Shown here: positions 44,906-57,214 of the stretch, one piece after another
Position numbering within the stretch: position 1 is the stretch's first letter
Layout: every line of letters begins with the position of its first letter
Source of the DNA: Aselliscus stoliczkanus
Taxonomy: Eukaryota > Chordata > Mammalia > Chiroptera > Hipposideridae
Reading direction: 5' to 3'
Assembly (NCBI GenBank): GCA_033961575.1
Contig: CM066728.1
Coordinates: 112,443,852 to 112,507,851, forward strand
Length of the DNA stretch: 64,000 nt
Program-made: the position numbers and the translations under genes
Notes under the pieces: generated by a model
The model's input: the letters and a program-made list of their open reading frames with translations, nothing else
Told to the model about the DNA's origin: nothing
Databases searched by the model: none

Positions 44906-46850
44906 GCCCCGGTGGGGGGCGGGCGGGGACGGCCAAGCCCTGAGCCTTTCTGCTGCAGGCGGCTCCCCGACGGCGCCCCGGGGCTCCGAGCCCCGCCTCA
45001 CCCCCTCCCGGGACCCGGCGCTCTGCGGGCAATGAGCCCCGCACTGCGAGCTGCAGCTCCGGGAGGGGGAACCGCAGCACTGGCCGCAGACCCGAGGCGG
45101 GGCCTTGGGGCGGGGGGGGGGGGGCAGAGGCGGCGGGCAAGGCCTGGGTAGGGATTAGGGCCGATGCCTGATAAGACATTTGGGGGCGGGGGAAGGTGAA
45201 GACGCAGGCCTTGGTTCCTGCGCGGCGCAGACCCCTGGCTTCGCTCAAAAAACCGGGTTTCCCCGCCCCCTCCCCACCGGTGCAGGCGCCTGGCCCTGCG
45301 CCACGGCCCCGTGGGGCGGCGTGAGAGCGCAGCGCGCACTGGACTCCGGGCTTGCCCCTTGCCTGCACCCCTCTGCTTAGGGCCCTACTGGACCCCGTTC
45401 ACTCCCGGTGTCCCGAGTAAGAACGGGTCGGCCGGCCAGCGAGCCGCAAGGGTGGCGCGGCAGGGGGTGCAGCGACAGGGCGACGGCTGCCCTTGCCCAG
45501 GATGCGGACAGATGGACAGCCGCGGGGACGCCATTAGAGACGCTGGTCCTGTCGCGGGCCGGCGGGCAGCTCTGGAGGAACTCGCGAGGCTGGGGCTTAG
45601 ATGGGACCCGTCCCAGGCCCGTGGGGTCAGGGCGGGGAGCGCTGGAACGCGGACTGAAGTGGGACCGGGCCTTGGGGAGGGTTTGCACACCCGAGAAAGG
45701 GAGGTTTCGCTGCCAGAAGCCGGTGGCCTGGGCTGCGGGGTCTCCCTGCGCGGTGGGACCCTGATGGCGGGACCTCGGCCGGCCCCCCCCAGCTCTGAGT
45801 GGTGGGCCCCGGAACCCCAGACCTTAGCAGGGGAAGCAGCCCCGGACCCTGCGTGGGGACCCGCCGCAGCGCCGAGCCTGCCCCGGCCGCCCGCGGTAAT
45901 TGGATTGTATCCGCCCGCGCGCTGTCACCGTATTGACTTTCGCTCTCTTGGATGATATTATCGAGATTCGGAAGCTCGCCGCTGATGTGCCTGTCAAAAG
46001 GCTGCGGCGGGAGGCCCTGGCCTGGCGAGCGAGCATCAGCCAAGATAATTTGAAGTGAAATTTTCATTTTGACAGTAAACCCCTCAATTTCTAAAGGCTC
46101 GGCGCTCCGAGAGCCCGTTGGCAGGGGGAGGCTTCGCAGAAAGCCACGTCTCAGACTGAAAAGGGCAAAAGAACTCGAATTAGTTGTAATAGATAAAAGG
46201 GCAAAAATAAAGAGTCAAGGGTACTTGACAGTAATAGCGAGCGTGGAGTCTCGGGGGAGACACTGCGGCAGGGGCGGGGGCTCCAGGAATTGCAACGCGC
46301 CGCGGGGCGCCCCCACCGCAGCCCGACACAAAGCCAGGCGCTCTCGGCACGAACCAGGCTTCGCACCGCGCGGCGCGGCGAGACCGGGCCCGGCTGCGGG
46401 GGTCGCGCGGGGCGGGGGCCCGTCTGTCCCCGGCGCCCGGGCCGGGCGGTCCCACCGGGCGGGAGACCCCGGAGCTGGGGGGGAACTGGCTGACGCACGG
46501 CGGTCTGTGCGATTAAACCGCGAACCTGTGTGAAATGAAGACATCAGGTGGGGCGAGGGGATTCCGCCACAGCCCGGGGCGCATCCCCCAAAAGGGCGCC
46601 CGCAGCTGGGCTGTCCCTGCGCCCCCACCCGTCGCTTGACGCCCTGCACCCGCCTTCTGGCGGGTCTCCCCGGGGTGACGGGTCAGGCGAGGGCCCCGCG
46701 GAGGGCGGGCGGCGGGGCGCAGGGCGCGGGGAGCCGCGCGAAAGGTCGCGGCCCCGGGCGGCTGTCGGGCAGGACTGCGGCCCCGCGCTCAGCCGCTCAG
46801 GCGTGGCGGGTGCGGACGCGCCGCGGCGGGCGCTGAATTAACGGCGCTCT
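44880..46850. promoter_or_regulatory. Downstream CpG-rich domain
   Basis: CpG-dense sequence of about 2 kb downstream of IRX4 with AT-rich islands inside it. No convincing exon was found. Developmental-regulator loci often carry such extended CpG domains under Polycomb control; that reading is an inference. Confidence 0.5.
45890..46105. promoter_or_regulatory. Candidate cardiac-type enhancer with GATA, NKX2-5-like and MEIS-like motifs
   Basis: Within 46042-46076 lie AGATAA, TGAAGTG (46051-46057, an NKX2-5-type site) and TTGACAG (MEIS/TALE-type, 46069-46075). TAATTGGATT, TTATCGAG and CCTGTCAA occur upstream. The block is AT-rich inside a CpG-rich domain. Confidence 0.45.
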
Positions 46851-47070
46851 TTACATAGAGCCCAAATAAAACTGTAATCAGCGGCGCGTTACTTTTCATT
46901 AAGCGAGTGTGACAGCCGCAGATCCAGGGCCGACAGGGGAACAGGCGCGGGAAATATACGGCCGCGCGCGGGGCCGAGATAATTCCTTAAGCTCCATTAA
47001 CAACTCTTAGCCGCGGGAAACGCGCTCCCGGAAACCGTCTCCAAATCTAAAAGCTTTATCGACCCTCCAC
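46830..47070. promoter_or_regulatory. Candidate conserved element at the edge of the downstream CpG domain
   Basis: Mixed AT-rich segment with TGAATTAACGG, AATAAAACTGTAATCAGC, CATTAAGCGAG, GAGATAATTCC and CCATTAACAACTC. It is non-repetitive and rich in homeodomain cores. Confidence 0.4.
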
Positions 47071-47337
47071 CCGCTGCTGATGGTTCCATTTTTTTCTTTT
47101 TTCTTCCTTTCCTTTTATTTTTTTTTTTTTAACTTAAGGGAGAGACGTTCAGCAAGGTAATAGAGTTTGACACGGCACCTTCTTAACTAGACAGAGAGGC
47201 AGGGAAGCTGGCCCTTAAATGATATTTAAAAGGCAACCAATTAAGATTTAAAGTGGTGGGTCTCCTGAGATGGTCCGCGGGGTTCACCCACCTCCTTCTC
47301 CCGGGGCACGTCTGCCTGCCTGGCGCCACTGCAGCCT

Positions 47338-47397
<60 letters not shown>

Positions 47398-49844
47398 CCT
47401 CTCTCTCTCTCTCCCATAAAGAGAGTAACAGAAGGAGAGAGGTAGCAAGCTCTCAGTACTCCATTCCTTTCCGCTGGTCACCTGTTGGAACGGGCAAACT
47501 GTCTGCTAAGGCAGATAGCAGCAGGTTAAAGGAGCTCGTCTCCTGCGGCCGTCTGGCCGGCCTCGTGGTGCCCGGGTGCTGGGGGCAGAAGGGGGCTCTC
47601 TAGCGGGCTCGGGTGCCCGGGCTGCAGACACGGGGCAGTGGAGGCAGAGGGACCCCGGCCTCCCCTGGGCCTGCACTGCTGCCTTCCTGACCAGTGTTCC
47701 AGGAAGACACTGGGTCCTTTCAGCAGCTCAGTGGAAGCCCTTCATCTGGGGTCAGCCCCTTTCCCTGTCACCTCGCCGAAGGTGATGGTGGGCGGAGCAT
47801 TTGTTCCACTGAGTTAAAGAAGCCAGAAAGCCCTTGCCCAGGGCCACACCACGGGAAGGCAGGGAGGCCCAGGGAAGGAAGAGAGGTGACCTTTCGATTT
47901 GACCCGCCTCAGGCCCGGCTGGAAGGGAGCAGGAACAATGGGGCCCTAGAGGGAATGGGGGGGGGGAGGAATGGGGGAGGAGAAGAGAGGACCGGGGGGA
48001 GGGGAGGGCAGCAGAAGGAGGGGGACCACCTTCCAACCTGTCGGGCATCAATGTTATAGAAAATACGTGTGAAGAAAATGCCTTTTCCCCAAAGCACCCC
48101 GACTCTTGAGGTGAAGGCGGGAGGTTTCCCTGAGCTCCAGGGGACTCATGGTGCCTGATTATGCCCTGAGCCCCTGGCCTCTCCACCTTTCTGTTGGGGA
48201 AGGAGGCTGGGCGTCGCCTCAGGGTCTCAGACATCAGCCCAACTCTGGACTTCAAGCCTGGGCTCAGAGAAGGCTCCAGGACCTCCTTGTGAGGACCTCT
48301 CCCTCTACGGGTGGGATTCAGGGAGCAGGGGCCCCATCACTAAGAGCCATGAGGGCTCAGACTGGACCCCAGATGAAGAAAGGTGCCCAATGGCCGAAGC
48401 CAGGATTAGACCAAGGACGGCTTTTCTTCGCTTGGCCTGCCGCTCGCCTGCATCAGGGAGCTAAAGCAGCTCGTCCCTGCACCCATGTTGACGCTGCTTT
48501 TGTTGCGGGGACAGGGTTTTCGGGGCCTCTCAGAGGAGGAGCTGAATTTCTGCATGACCACCTCATCCCCACTGCTGCTCAGGTGTGGATCTCGCTCATG
48601 TGATTGGGGCCCCAGTCTCATGGGGAGATCATGATAACAGGCCGAGCGCGAGGTGGGGCTGACCCAGGGGTGACGGGGAGGTGCGCAGGCTGTCACCTGA
48701 GCGTTTCACACCTTTGCTTCTCAAGGCTTTCCATTCTCAGAAATGCAAAATCGTTAGGCTCGTTATCTCATGGAAACAGGAAGCCCGAGCTGGTGGAACT
48801 GTGAGCACTAAGCTCGTGAGATGGGTCCAGGGCTCGGTGCCGTGCTGGACGCCAGAGGTCCTGATGGGCAGCGCTGGGCAGGCCGCGCTGGGGGAGCGCA
48901 GGAGAGGTCCCTGCGCGGCTCTGGAAGGCTTTCCAGCAGCCTCAGCACAGTGTCTGCCCTCATCCCTCTCTCTGCTTCACCAGCTCTCTCAGGGGCCCAC
49001 AGCTGGTGCTGCTCGGGTCTCAGGGAACAGGGCAGATTGTGACAGAGCAAGAAATGGGTGCCCTCCAGGGCGGGAGGAGGGTCTCAAGGCCAGGGCACCC
49101 ACCGGGAAGAGACAGAGGATGCAGGGGTGAAGAGGAGGGTGGTGCGGGGCTGAGGCAGGGACAGCAACACTGAGGGAGCCTGGCATGGGCCGGATGGAGA
49201 AAGCCTTGGGGGGCAGTGAACCCGGGACAGAAGCATCAAGCCGTTCACCGCAGCCCCAGGAGGCGGGAAGCCCACGGGGGCCCATGCAGGCAGGTGGGGT
49301 TGCTCCTTCACATTTGGAGGGCTCACCTGTCATGAGGGGGCCTGGGATGGAAATAAAAGATCCAATAATCCACCAGCATGAAGGCAGCAGGGACAAACCC
49401 AGGACAAGGGGAAAGGTGGTTTCCTGGGATGATTTAACACCCTAGTGACCTGGCAGGGAGAATCATGTGTCAGGAAGACTCAGAAATCAGCTCATGAAAT
49501 GAGGGGCATTTCTGGGAACACGGGGACCAGCGCGTGCCACAGCGCAGATCTCACTGTGCTGCTGACTCAGCAGAGTGCTCTGCACAGCCTGCGGTCACAC
49601 CTGTGCCAGCCGTGGACCCGGCACCTTCCCTGCGGGCCCACAGGCTCAGGGCTTCTCTTCTTTCGGCCCCAGCTGCGGCTGCGACCTCCGCAGCACCAGT
49701 AGCAGGATGCGGAGAGGTGGAAAGTGAGTGGAGGAAAATGAAGGGTCCCAGGCACTAGGCTGAGGAGCTGTCAGTGGGGGGAGTGGCCCCTGGGCAAGGT
49801 TTGGGGCACCGGAAATCCCCTGGGGGGGACCTCCCACTGTGCAG
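47071..49844. other. Intergenic, no gene seen
   Basis: A T-rich tract at 47089-47131, the CT repeat, and then GC-rich unique sequence with a G/A-rich run at 47956-48025. Confidence 0.5.
47340..47413. repeat. (CT)n microsatellite
   Basis: About 74 bp of nearly pure CT on the + strand with two small interruptions near the 3' end. A mirror-symmetric homopurine-homopyrimidine tract. Confidence 0.97.
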
Positions 49845-50045
49845 GTACTGTACGTGTGTGTGCGCACAGGCACACTCACACACAAGCACACATGCACACA
49901 CATGCTCATACATGCACACACAGCATATGTGCACTCACACACGAGCCCACATACACATGCATGCTCGCAGATTCACACACGCACACACACACAAGCACAC
50001 GTGCACACTTGCACAGAGGCACACATGCACACTTGCACACACTCA
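49845..50045. repeat. Degenerate CA-rich repeat
   Basis: CACACATGCACAC-type repeats with period near 8-12 bp over 200 bp. Confidence 0.9.
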
Positions 50046-52096
50046 GAAACACCAGCCCTGTGGAGAGTTCCCGGGCTGGGCACCTTGGCAGCAGGGCAGA
50101 GCGGAGGGGAGGGGAGGGCACAGAGCTTGCCCCGAGGGGACCTGGGACCGCAGGTGCCTAAAGAGGGCTGCGTTGTGAGGAGGACGCTGCGGAGCCCTTG
50201 TGAAGCCGGGGTGCCGGGACTGGCCCCTCTAGGGCAGACCCAGGCGGGGTGCTTGGGTAGGAGGGAAGAGGGACAGTGAGGCAGCCCCCACCCCCGTCCC
50301 TGGGCACACTGCCCTGGGCCGGGGGACACACCCTCCTGGGTCCACCTGGCCTGCGGACGCGCACCCCACACTGCAACCTGAGAGCTGTGTGACCCCTGAG
50401 ATCCCACCCAGCCTGGAATCAGAGAACAGGCCCTGACTTCACGGCTCGCTCCCACCTGTGCCTTTGCGTATCCACAGCGGCCTCGCCAGCAGGGAGCAGG
50501 GCCTGCCCCTCACACATGGGACGCTGTTCACAGTTGGATTGCAAGTGGGGCCTTAACTAAGGAATGGATGATAGAGACTTTGCTCATGGAACGTGAGCCC
50601 AAGTGCAGGACAATCAGCCCGACACCAGCCTTGCAGCAGCCCTGGCCTGGGCGAGAGCATGTCCACGCCAGGCAGGCAGGCGGGCACGGCACACGGGTGA
50701 CAGTGGCTCGCTGGGCCTCCGGGCACGGGGCGGTCCCAGCGCTGGAGGCAGACCCTTCGGGAGCAGGCTCGACCCCACACATTGTCATCGGCACGTCTGC
50801 GTCATCAGAGTCCATGCTGGTGGCTGCGGGCCCACCTCTGCTACCGCTGGTCTGTGGGCCTCTAGTGGCTGCCCTCTTTCTACTGTGGCCCCATCTTAGT
50901 GACCACGTGGCTGGGAAAAGGCAGCGGGACACTGACGACTTGGAGAGCCTCAAAATTTAGGGCCCATGCGTGGGCCTTCCTGCCTGGGACTCGCGCAGGC
51001 GGTGACAAGGCAGTGACCAGCAGCCGTGTGCACAGGCGGCGGAGGACGCCCTGCGGATTGTTCCAGGGGCAGACGTCAGGCCAGCCAGGGACGGCAGGCC
51101 TTCGAGAGGGGACTCTGCGTTTGCAGCAGCTTGGGGTGGGCTGGGGCGGGGGTGCAGGAACTGCACAAGTGCCAGGTCTGGGCCCGCAGTTCTCAGGAAA
51201 GCAGCCACGGGCGTGGCGGCCTGGCCAAGTTCCTCCGGCCCTGCTTGCCCTCAGGACAGCCCACTGTCCATCTGCTGAGGATCCCAGGGGAGCAAACAGT
51301 GAGCGTGGCCAGGCCAGGAGCACCCCAGGGGAGCCCTGCCTCCACGCCCCTCTCCATCCTGCTGGGCCTGGGGGGTGAGGGGCACAAAGCGGAGGGGTGG
51401 ACCTCCTTGTTTGCTCACTAGTATTCCAGCCCAGAAAGTCCTTCATTGTCCTGAAGCTGAGGGCAGGCAGCACACAGATGTGTGCCCTGCAGGCAGGGGA
51501 CGCACAGTTTGGGGAAACTGCCAGCAGGCTGTGCACCGTGGGGAGGGGCCCCAGCCCGCCAGGCATCCCTGCTGCCCCGATGGACCCCTCCCCACCCCCA
51601 GCCCAGTGGCTGCTCTGATCTCGCCTGGTTCCCAAAACCGCTCCCTGCGCAGGGCCGCGGGCGGAGGTGGCTGTCTGGGCGCGGCCAGCCGCGTGTAATG
51701 TAACCTTCCGCCTGAGTCTGTTGTCCAGCCGACATCAGGCTGCCACGGATACGGGTGGCCGTGGGGAGGAGGCCAGGGTCTATTCCGCCCTCCTTCCCTA
51801 AGGGCACGGGCCGAGTTGTTTTGTTTTCCGTCACCTGCTTCTGCAAGTCAGAGAGCATCCATTTTATTCTTCTGGTTTTAAGTACAAAGTAAGCTATTAT
51901 CCGTGATGCTTAGCATGTTCTTCCCTCATGGAAGGCGCCACCCCTGTTCCGAGCACCTCTGGCCCAGATGTGCCTACTTGGGGAAGTCTAAGAGCCTGTG
52001 GAATGAGGAGACAGACTAAACAAGAGGCAAACGCTCTCATTTCCCAACGCATCCCACTTGCCAGCAAGCTCATCTCAAAATGTAGGCCTTGTATTT
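50046..52096. other. Intergenic, no gene seen
   Basis: GC-rich unique sequence. Open frames on both strands reflect base composition. Confidence 0.5.
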
Positions 52097-52111
52097 AAAA
52101 TAGATGTTGTA

Positions 52112-52218
52112 GGGCCGGCCGAGGGGCGCGGTGGTTAAGCGCTGGTTTGGGAGGCCAGTGGCCCCGGTTAGGTCCCACATACGAGGGCCGGTGACACTGC
52201 CCTCAACAAAATAAAAAT
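52112..52218 (+). mobile_element. tRNA-derived SINE (short form)
   Basis: GGGCCGGCCGAGGGGCGCGG head, B-box slightly altered (GGTTAGGTCCC), and ACTGCCCTC followed by an A-rich tail. Perfect target-site duplication AAAATAGATGTTG at 52097-52109 and 52219-52231. Confidence 0.93.
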
Positions 52219-52499
52219 AAAATAGATGTTGGTTTTCCAAAGCTGGAATCCAGAGGAACCCCAGCCGTGGCCATGCGTCTGTCCCTTCCCTGCATGCGCC
52301 CTTGCCCGGCGCAGGGGGCTCCCAGCTCTCACACCCACCAGGACCCTAACGTGCCCATGGCTTTGGCAGATCTGGGCAGGCAGTGGACGAATCACTGCAG
52401 GGTGTGAGATGCAAATAAATAAACATACTTAAAGATAAAAGCAATGTGTCCTTTAACTGTAGGGGATACATATAGATAAGAGAGAACTGTGGAGGGCAG

Positions 52500-52660
52500 C
52501 CGTCACTGCCCCCCTGAACCCCCTCACAGCCCTCATTCCCCCGGGTCCCCCCACAGCCCCCCGCCCCCCTGGGCACCCCCACAGCCCTCAGTCTCCCTGG
52601 GTCCCCCCACAGCCCCCCGCCCCCTGGGCACCCCCACAGCCCCCCGCCATGCCCATTCCC
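52500..52660. repeat. C-rich tandem repeat, ~53-bp unit
   Basis: About two and a half copies of a unit with GGGTCCCCCCACAGCCCCCC and GGGCACCCCCACAGCCC. Confidence 0.85.
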
Positions 52661-55600
52661 TGCAGCCCCAGCACTCAGCACTGGTTCATGAACCTGCATT
52701 TTCTCTTGTGCCCTCTTGGGTTTCCAGGGCCTCCCCATCATCAAGAGTACCCTGAAAAGGGACATAATTAATGTCCTCACTGTAAGGTGACACCAACAGT
52801 CTACAGCACCAGCTATTACCCTCCTGAGGATCTTACGTTTAATCAGACAAGTGCGTAAAGGAAGAAAGCATGGCCGTCAGACCGTGATGGGGCTGCAACC
52901 CGCGTGCCACGTGTCACTGCCGCTGGGCCTCCTAAAGGAGCCGTGCGCACGGCTCAGCAGCCGCCTTGTCCCAGCACACCAGCAGGGCCTGGGGACTCCT
53001 CAGGGGGTGTCGGAGCGTTAGCACAGCAGGCCCTTGTCCCAACAATGCTTAGTCCAAACCACATGCAGGGCTGTGTGCCGCGGGCGGGCGGGCTGCCATG
53101 CACACGCCTCAGGGAAAATAGGAAGGAAGTTAGGAAGCAGGGCCGCGGCCGGACCCGCCTGCACGGCTCTGCCACGGGCCTAGGGCCTCACAGGGGCCTG
53201 GCGGGTGGGGGAAGCAAAGCAGAGGAAGCCTGGGTGTTCGCAGACGAGGGAGAGCCGGCAGGCTGCAGCACTCCTTGAGAAATCAGACGGCAGTGGTCTG
53301 CAGACGCCGTGCTCAGGGGCTCCCTTCTGCTCCAGGACGCGGCTGACCCCCGGCCTGCTCCCCGCCCTGTGGCCACAGCCTTCCCGTTTCTCCCACTCCG
53401 GTGTAAGCGCGGGCTCCTCTGTCCCGCTGCCGCCCGTCGTCAAAGCGCGGTCATCCCGGCTGCTCATCCCGGGGAATGAAAGCTCCAGGACAGAAATCTG
53501 GATGAGTTTCCTGATCTGATTCGATCAAAGGCGTTAATTACCCTGTTGCCATGGTGACTGGAGCAGGTGGTCCGTAGCCCACATAACAAAATACTTACTC
53601 ACTGTCACCTGTGGTCATCTGGAGCTGGTGCCTATTTAGGGTGAGGCTCTGACGGCCAAGTGGCCTCTGTGCACACCGGGCGCTGAGAGCCCCAGGCTCT
53701 GAGGCCCCACCCCAGCCCTGCCCCCGACGCCTCTGCACAGGCCTGAGGGAAGCCCTTATCTCCAGGAGCCCGCAGGCCACCGTTCCTGGAACCCAGATTC
53801 TCAGATTCTCGGGCTGAGTCTGCAGCAGGCCGGCTGGCAGGGCCCGCTGACGGGAGAGGCGGGCTGGGAGGAGGCAGGGGCAGAGTCCAGTGAGCTGAGC
53901 ACGGGGCCCTCCCGTTACTCTGGCGTCTCCCACGGCCCTCCCCATGTGCCCCCCTCCTTGCCTGAAAGAGCCCGCAGCTTTTCACCTCTCCTCTCTGCGA
54001 AACCCAGAACCAGCCTTGAGCCCCAGGGTCCCAGGGCTCAGGTACGGACTATGCCAGGACAGGCCATGCACACAAAAAGAACCGTAAGACTTTACAATTT
54101 CTACTGACAGAAAGTGGGGGAAATTGTATGACAGTCAGCCTAAGGACGACAGGCAGGGTGGAAGGCATTCTGTTGGTTCCAGGAGAATATATGGGCTTGG
54201 CCGCCCTGAGGCTGTGTGTTGGCTCCATCTTGGGTTTGAGCAGCTGACAACAGCTCTCACGACTTACCTGGAGACGGAAACATGACCTTGGTGACTGCTC
54301 TCATGAAACGATGCCGGATGCGGCAGGAGGAGACAGTGTGGGTTGACCATGACAGAGGCAGCCACCAGCCTGGCCCCACTCCAATGGGGAATGGGGTCCC
54401 AGAACGGCCGGCCCTAGGGGCAGGGTGTGGGGCCCGGGGGGTAGCAGGGCTTCCCCAGCATGGCTCAGCCTGCAGAGGTCTTTGGGGACAGCTGTGCATC
54501 CTGACGTTCCTAGTACTCAGGTAGATAGCCAGCTCAAATCTGCCTTGATTTGTATATAAAAGGGACAAAAGCAAAAAAAAAAAAAAAAAGGAAACCCACA
54601 ACAACTGCAAAGCTGATTGGAAGCAACACAAAACACTCTCCAAGTGTGATACGCAGGGGTTCTGCGAGAACCATGGCCCCTCTCGGCACCCAGCTTGAGC
54701 AGCTCAGCCCCTGACTGCCGACATTGCTGCCCTACCAGAAATTTCCACTGCGAACCTCCTCCCCAGGGGGCCCGTCAGGGCCATTCACCAGGGCGACTGT
54801 GCCCAGGTCTCTTGGTGACTTCTAGATAGTGGCTCAGAATAGACACTGATTCCTGGAAACCCCAAACTCGTTTCCTGAGTAGGTCACGTGGCAAACAGCC
54901 CCCACCCCCCGCCAAGCTGCAGGCCCTCGAGACGGCGGCTGTACTGCCCGGAGCCCCAGGGAGGAAGGACAGCTGGGTTCGTGTCACACCTCTGTCCCCG
55001 AGCCGCCAGATCTGAGGGGCGTGTAGCACACTGGCCTGCTGACCGCTGGCCGAATCTCGTGCACAAACAAGAGCCTGCGTGACGTGCAGTCAGAGCGGGC
55101 TGCTCCCAGGGGCTGCACTCCCGTCTGTGGGGTCCTGGGCAGGAAACGTGCCGTGGTTTGGGGAGCCCCGAAGGCCAGGCCTGACCCAGAAGCCTGAGTG
55201 TCCTTGGGAAGTGATCCCAGGGACAAAGAGGTGGGAGAGTCAGTATGGGAACTGGTTAGCCACTGGCCACCCCTGGGTACAAACCGGTTTTTGATGCCAC
55301 GTGACCTGAGAAGCCGTGTGAAGTGCCCACCAGAGTGCCCTGTCGGAGACAGCTGCCCACCCAGAGGGACAAAGCGGGGAGAACCAACTCTGTGCGGGTC
55401 TCCCCCTGGGACCCAGTTGCTGGGAGGGGCCCTGGGGTGTCCCTGGTGATAAGCTGGACAGTACACCATGGAAGGATGCGCTGGCACAGCAAGGTACCGG
55501 GCCCTGAGAAAGGCAAGGGGACCCAAAAGCTACTGCCCCTGGGCGGCCGTCACCAAGTGCAAGTGGTCTTGAGAAAGATGAAGAAGGCTGGTGCTCCCTG

Positions 55601-55884
55601 TGCTGCTGATGTGCCCAGCCTGCTGGACACTGGCACCAGGGCTGATGGAGCCATCCCTGGAGAAGACCCAGCTTGGCGCCAGGCTGACTGTCCGGGACCT
55701 TCCGCCACTCACAGCTATCGGCCTACCTGTTCTCAGCCAGGCTGAAGCAACGGTGAGGCCCCAGGGCGGCCCCGGGGCTCCTGCCTGCCCCGTCGTGGGC
55801 AGAGCCCCAGCCCCTGTGATGGTGGAGTTCAACGCCCTGCGCCCATCCAACAGCCTCTTTTCCTGCCGGTCCTGTTGTGAGGAC
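52661..55884. other. Intergenic, no gene seen
   Basis: Mixed sequence. 54080-54570 is possibly LTR-derived (ends near a TATATAAAAG box), unproven. Parts of 54600-55880 may belong to the same retroviral relic as 55885-56180 but no motif is legible. Confidence 0.4.
54573..54589. repeat. A homopolymer (17 nt), possible retroposon tail
   Basis: A-run preceded by GTATATAAAAGGGACAAAAGC. The 500 bp upstream have an LTR-like look, but no family or flanking duplication was recognised. Confidence 0.4.
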
Positions 55885-56180
55885 CCCAGGTGATCAGATG
55901 GGGTCACAACTTGATTCAGGGGAACTTCCCAGGGCCCCTTTAACTCTTGTATGGTCACAGCTGTCCACTGCCATCGGCCATCACCAGCCAGTTGTTGCAA
56001 AGGCCAAACAGGGGAGTTGCATGGGCACACAGTGGGGCCAAACCCCGTGAATTCTACTCTTTCCAGTCTGGCGGACACGACACCACTCTGGCTTCCTATC
56101 TTGGCAACGGGGCTGGCTCGAGGGGCTTCCACCAGGACACACACCAGAACGGCCCATGCACAGTGGGCACTCGATGCCTG
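55885..56180 (-). pseudogene. Degenerate endogenous retrovirus pol fragment (start of reverse transcriptase)
   Basis: On the minus strand a short stretch keeps the layout of a class I (gamma-like) ERV pol around the protease/RT boundary. A TGGAAGCCCCT-type segment near 56135 precedes a leucine-rich connector, the NSPVWP motif (about 56000-56017), a DGRW motif and a NQVVTP motif (about 55900). The surrounding 365-codon open frame (55530-56627) is not uniformly retroviral. No LTRs, RT active site (YxDD) or integrase could be recognised nearby. An inert relic. Confidence 0.6.
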
Positions 56181-57214
56181 GGCCACAGCGGTCACCACGA
56201 CAGTGCCCCGGGCTCTCAGGTTGCCCTGTGGACCTGCCGGACCCACTGTGGGTTGCACTTGGCCCACACAGGTCATTCTCCAGCTGTGCCCCAAGAGCCC
56301 ACCGCAGCTCGCCTTTCCAGCTGCCGGGAGGCGCCCATGGCCCATGCTCTGCCCCTCACCCTGCACAGGCGCTGGGGTCTGCGGTGGGGACACACCTGCT
56401 CCACTTGGTCCTGGAAGCACCAGCTGCCGTCCCTGCCCTGACAGTGGAGACGGATGGGGTGCATGGGAAGCAGAGGTCAGTTTAACTCCTCTGTGGGTCC
56501 CTCTCTTCAGCAGGGGTGATTCTGTCCCCCACGTAACAAAACAAGCCAACCCCGCATTCTGAACTGGCAGAGGCATGGCTGCCCCTACTGTCCTGCCCAA
56601 GCCAGTGCCGTTGGCATCTGCTGACATGCTGGGACATCAGGTGGCTGGCGGCGCTGCTTTGCCATGATTTCAACACCGTGTGCCCTGCCTGCCGGAAAGT
56701 GCTAGTCGCAGTCCGACGGCGTGGCCGGACTAAGTACCGAAGGCCAGCACGCCGCATCCTGGCAGTGAGGCGTGCCACGGGCAGACACATCTGTAGAAGC
56801 TGAGATGCCCCGGTCGTGTCTGCGGAGAAAGCTGGTCCACCTGGCTGGATTGAGGCCACACCCGAGAGGGCGGAGCGGTTCTTCGCAGAGGTCAGGATCG
56901 CCCCACAGAAGAACTGAACCCAGCCACCCTCTGAGGTGCTCAGAACAAACCCACCAGGCTGGCTCCCCCAGGCCACCCTCCAAGCTGCCCAGGTCAGATT
57001 GGATTTGCCTTCATGCTGTACTTTAGGGGTGCAGGCCTTCCCTCTCTGTGGGTCCCAGACCCCTCTGTTCTGCCCTTGTTGGGCCTGGGCCCTACTGTCC
57101 TGAGCCTGCCCACCCCACATGGCAGCTGCACACCAAAGAGGAAGGCATCAGACCGGCAGTGCGGGGAGGTGAGCCAGCGAGCCCACCGTAGGCGGCCGCC
57201 TCGTCTCCAGGCTG
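56181..57214. other. Intergenic, no gene seen
   Basis: May be the 5' side of the minus-strand retroviral relic. No protease or gag motif could be read with confidence. Confidence 0.4.

Noticed and set aside
55600..55640. Retroviral-protease-like LLDTG motif on the plus strand
   Set aside because: It lies on the opposite strand to the pol relic and lacks the rest of a protease. Probably chance.
55530..56627. 365-codon minus-strand open frame as a gene
   Set aside because: Only a short segment looks retroviral. The rest matches nothing and does not continue the reverse transcriptase order, so the long frame is accidental.
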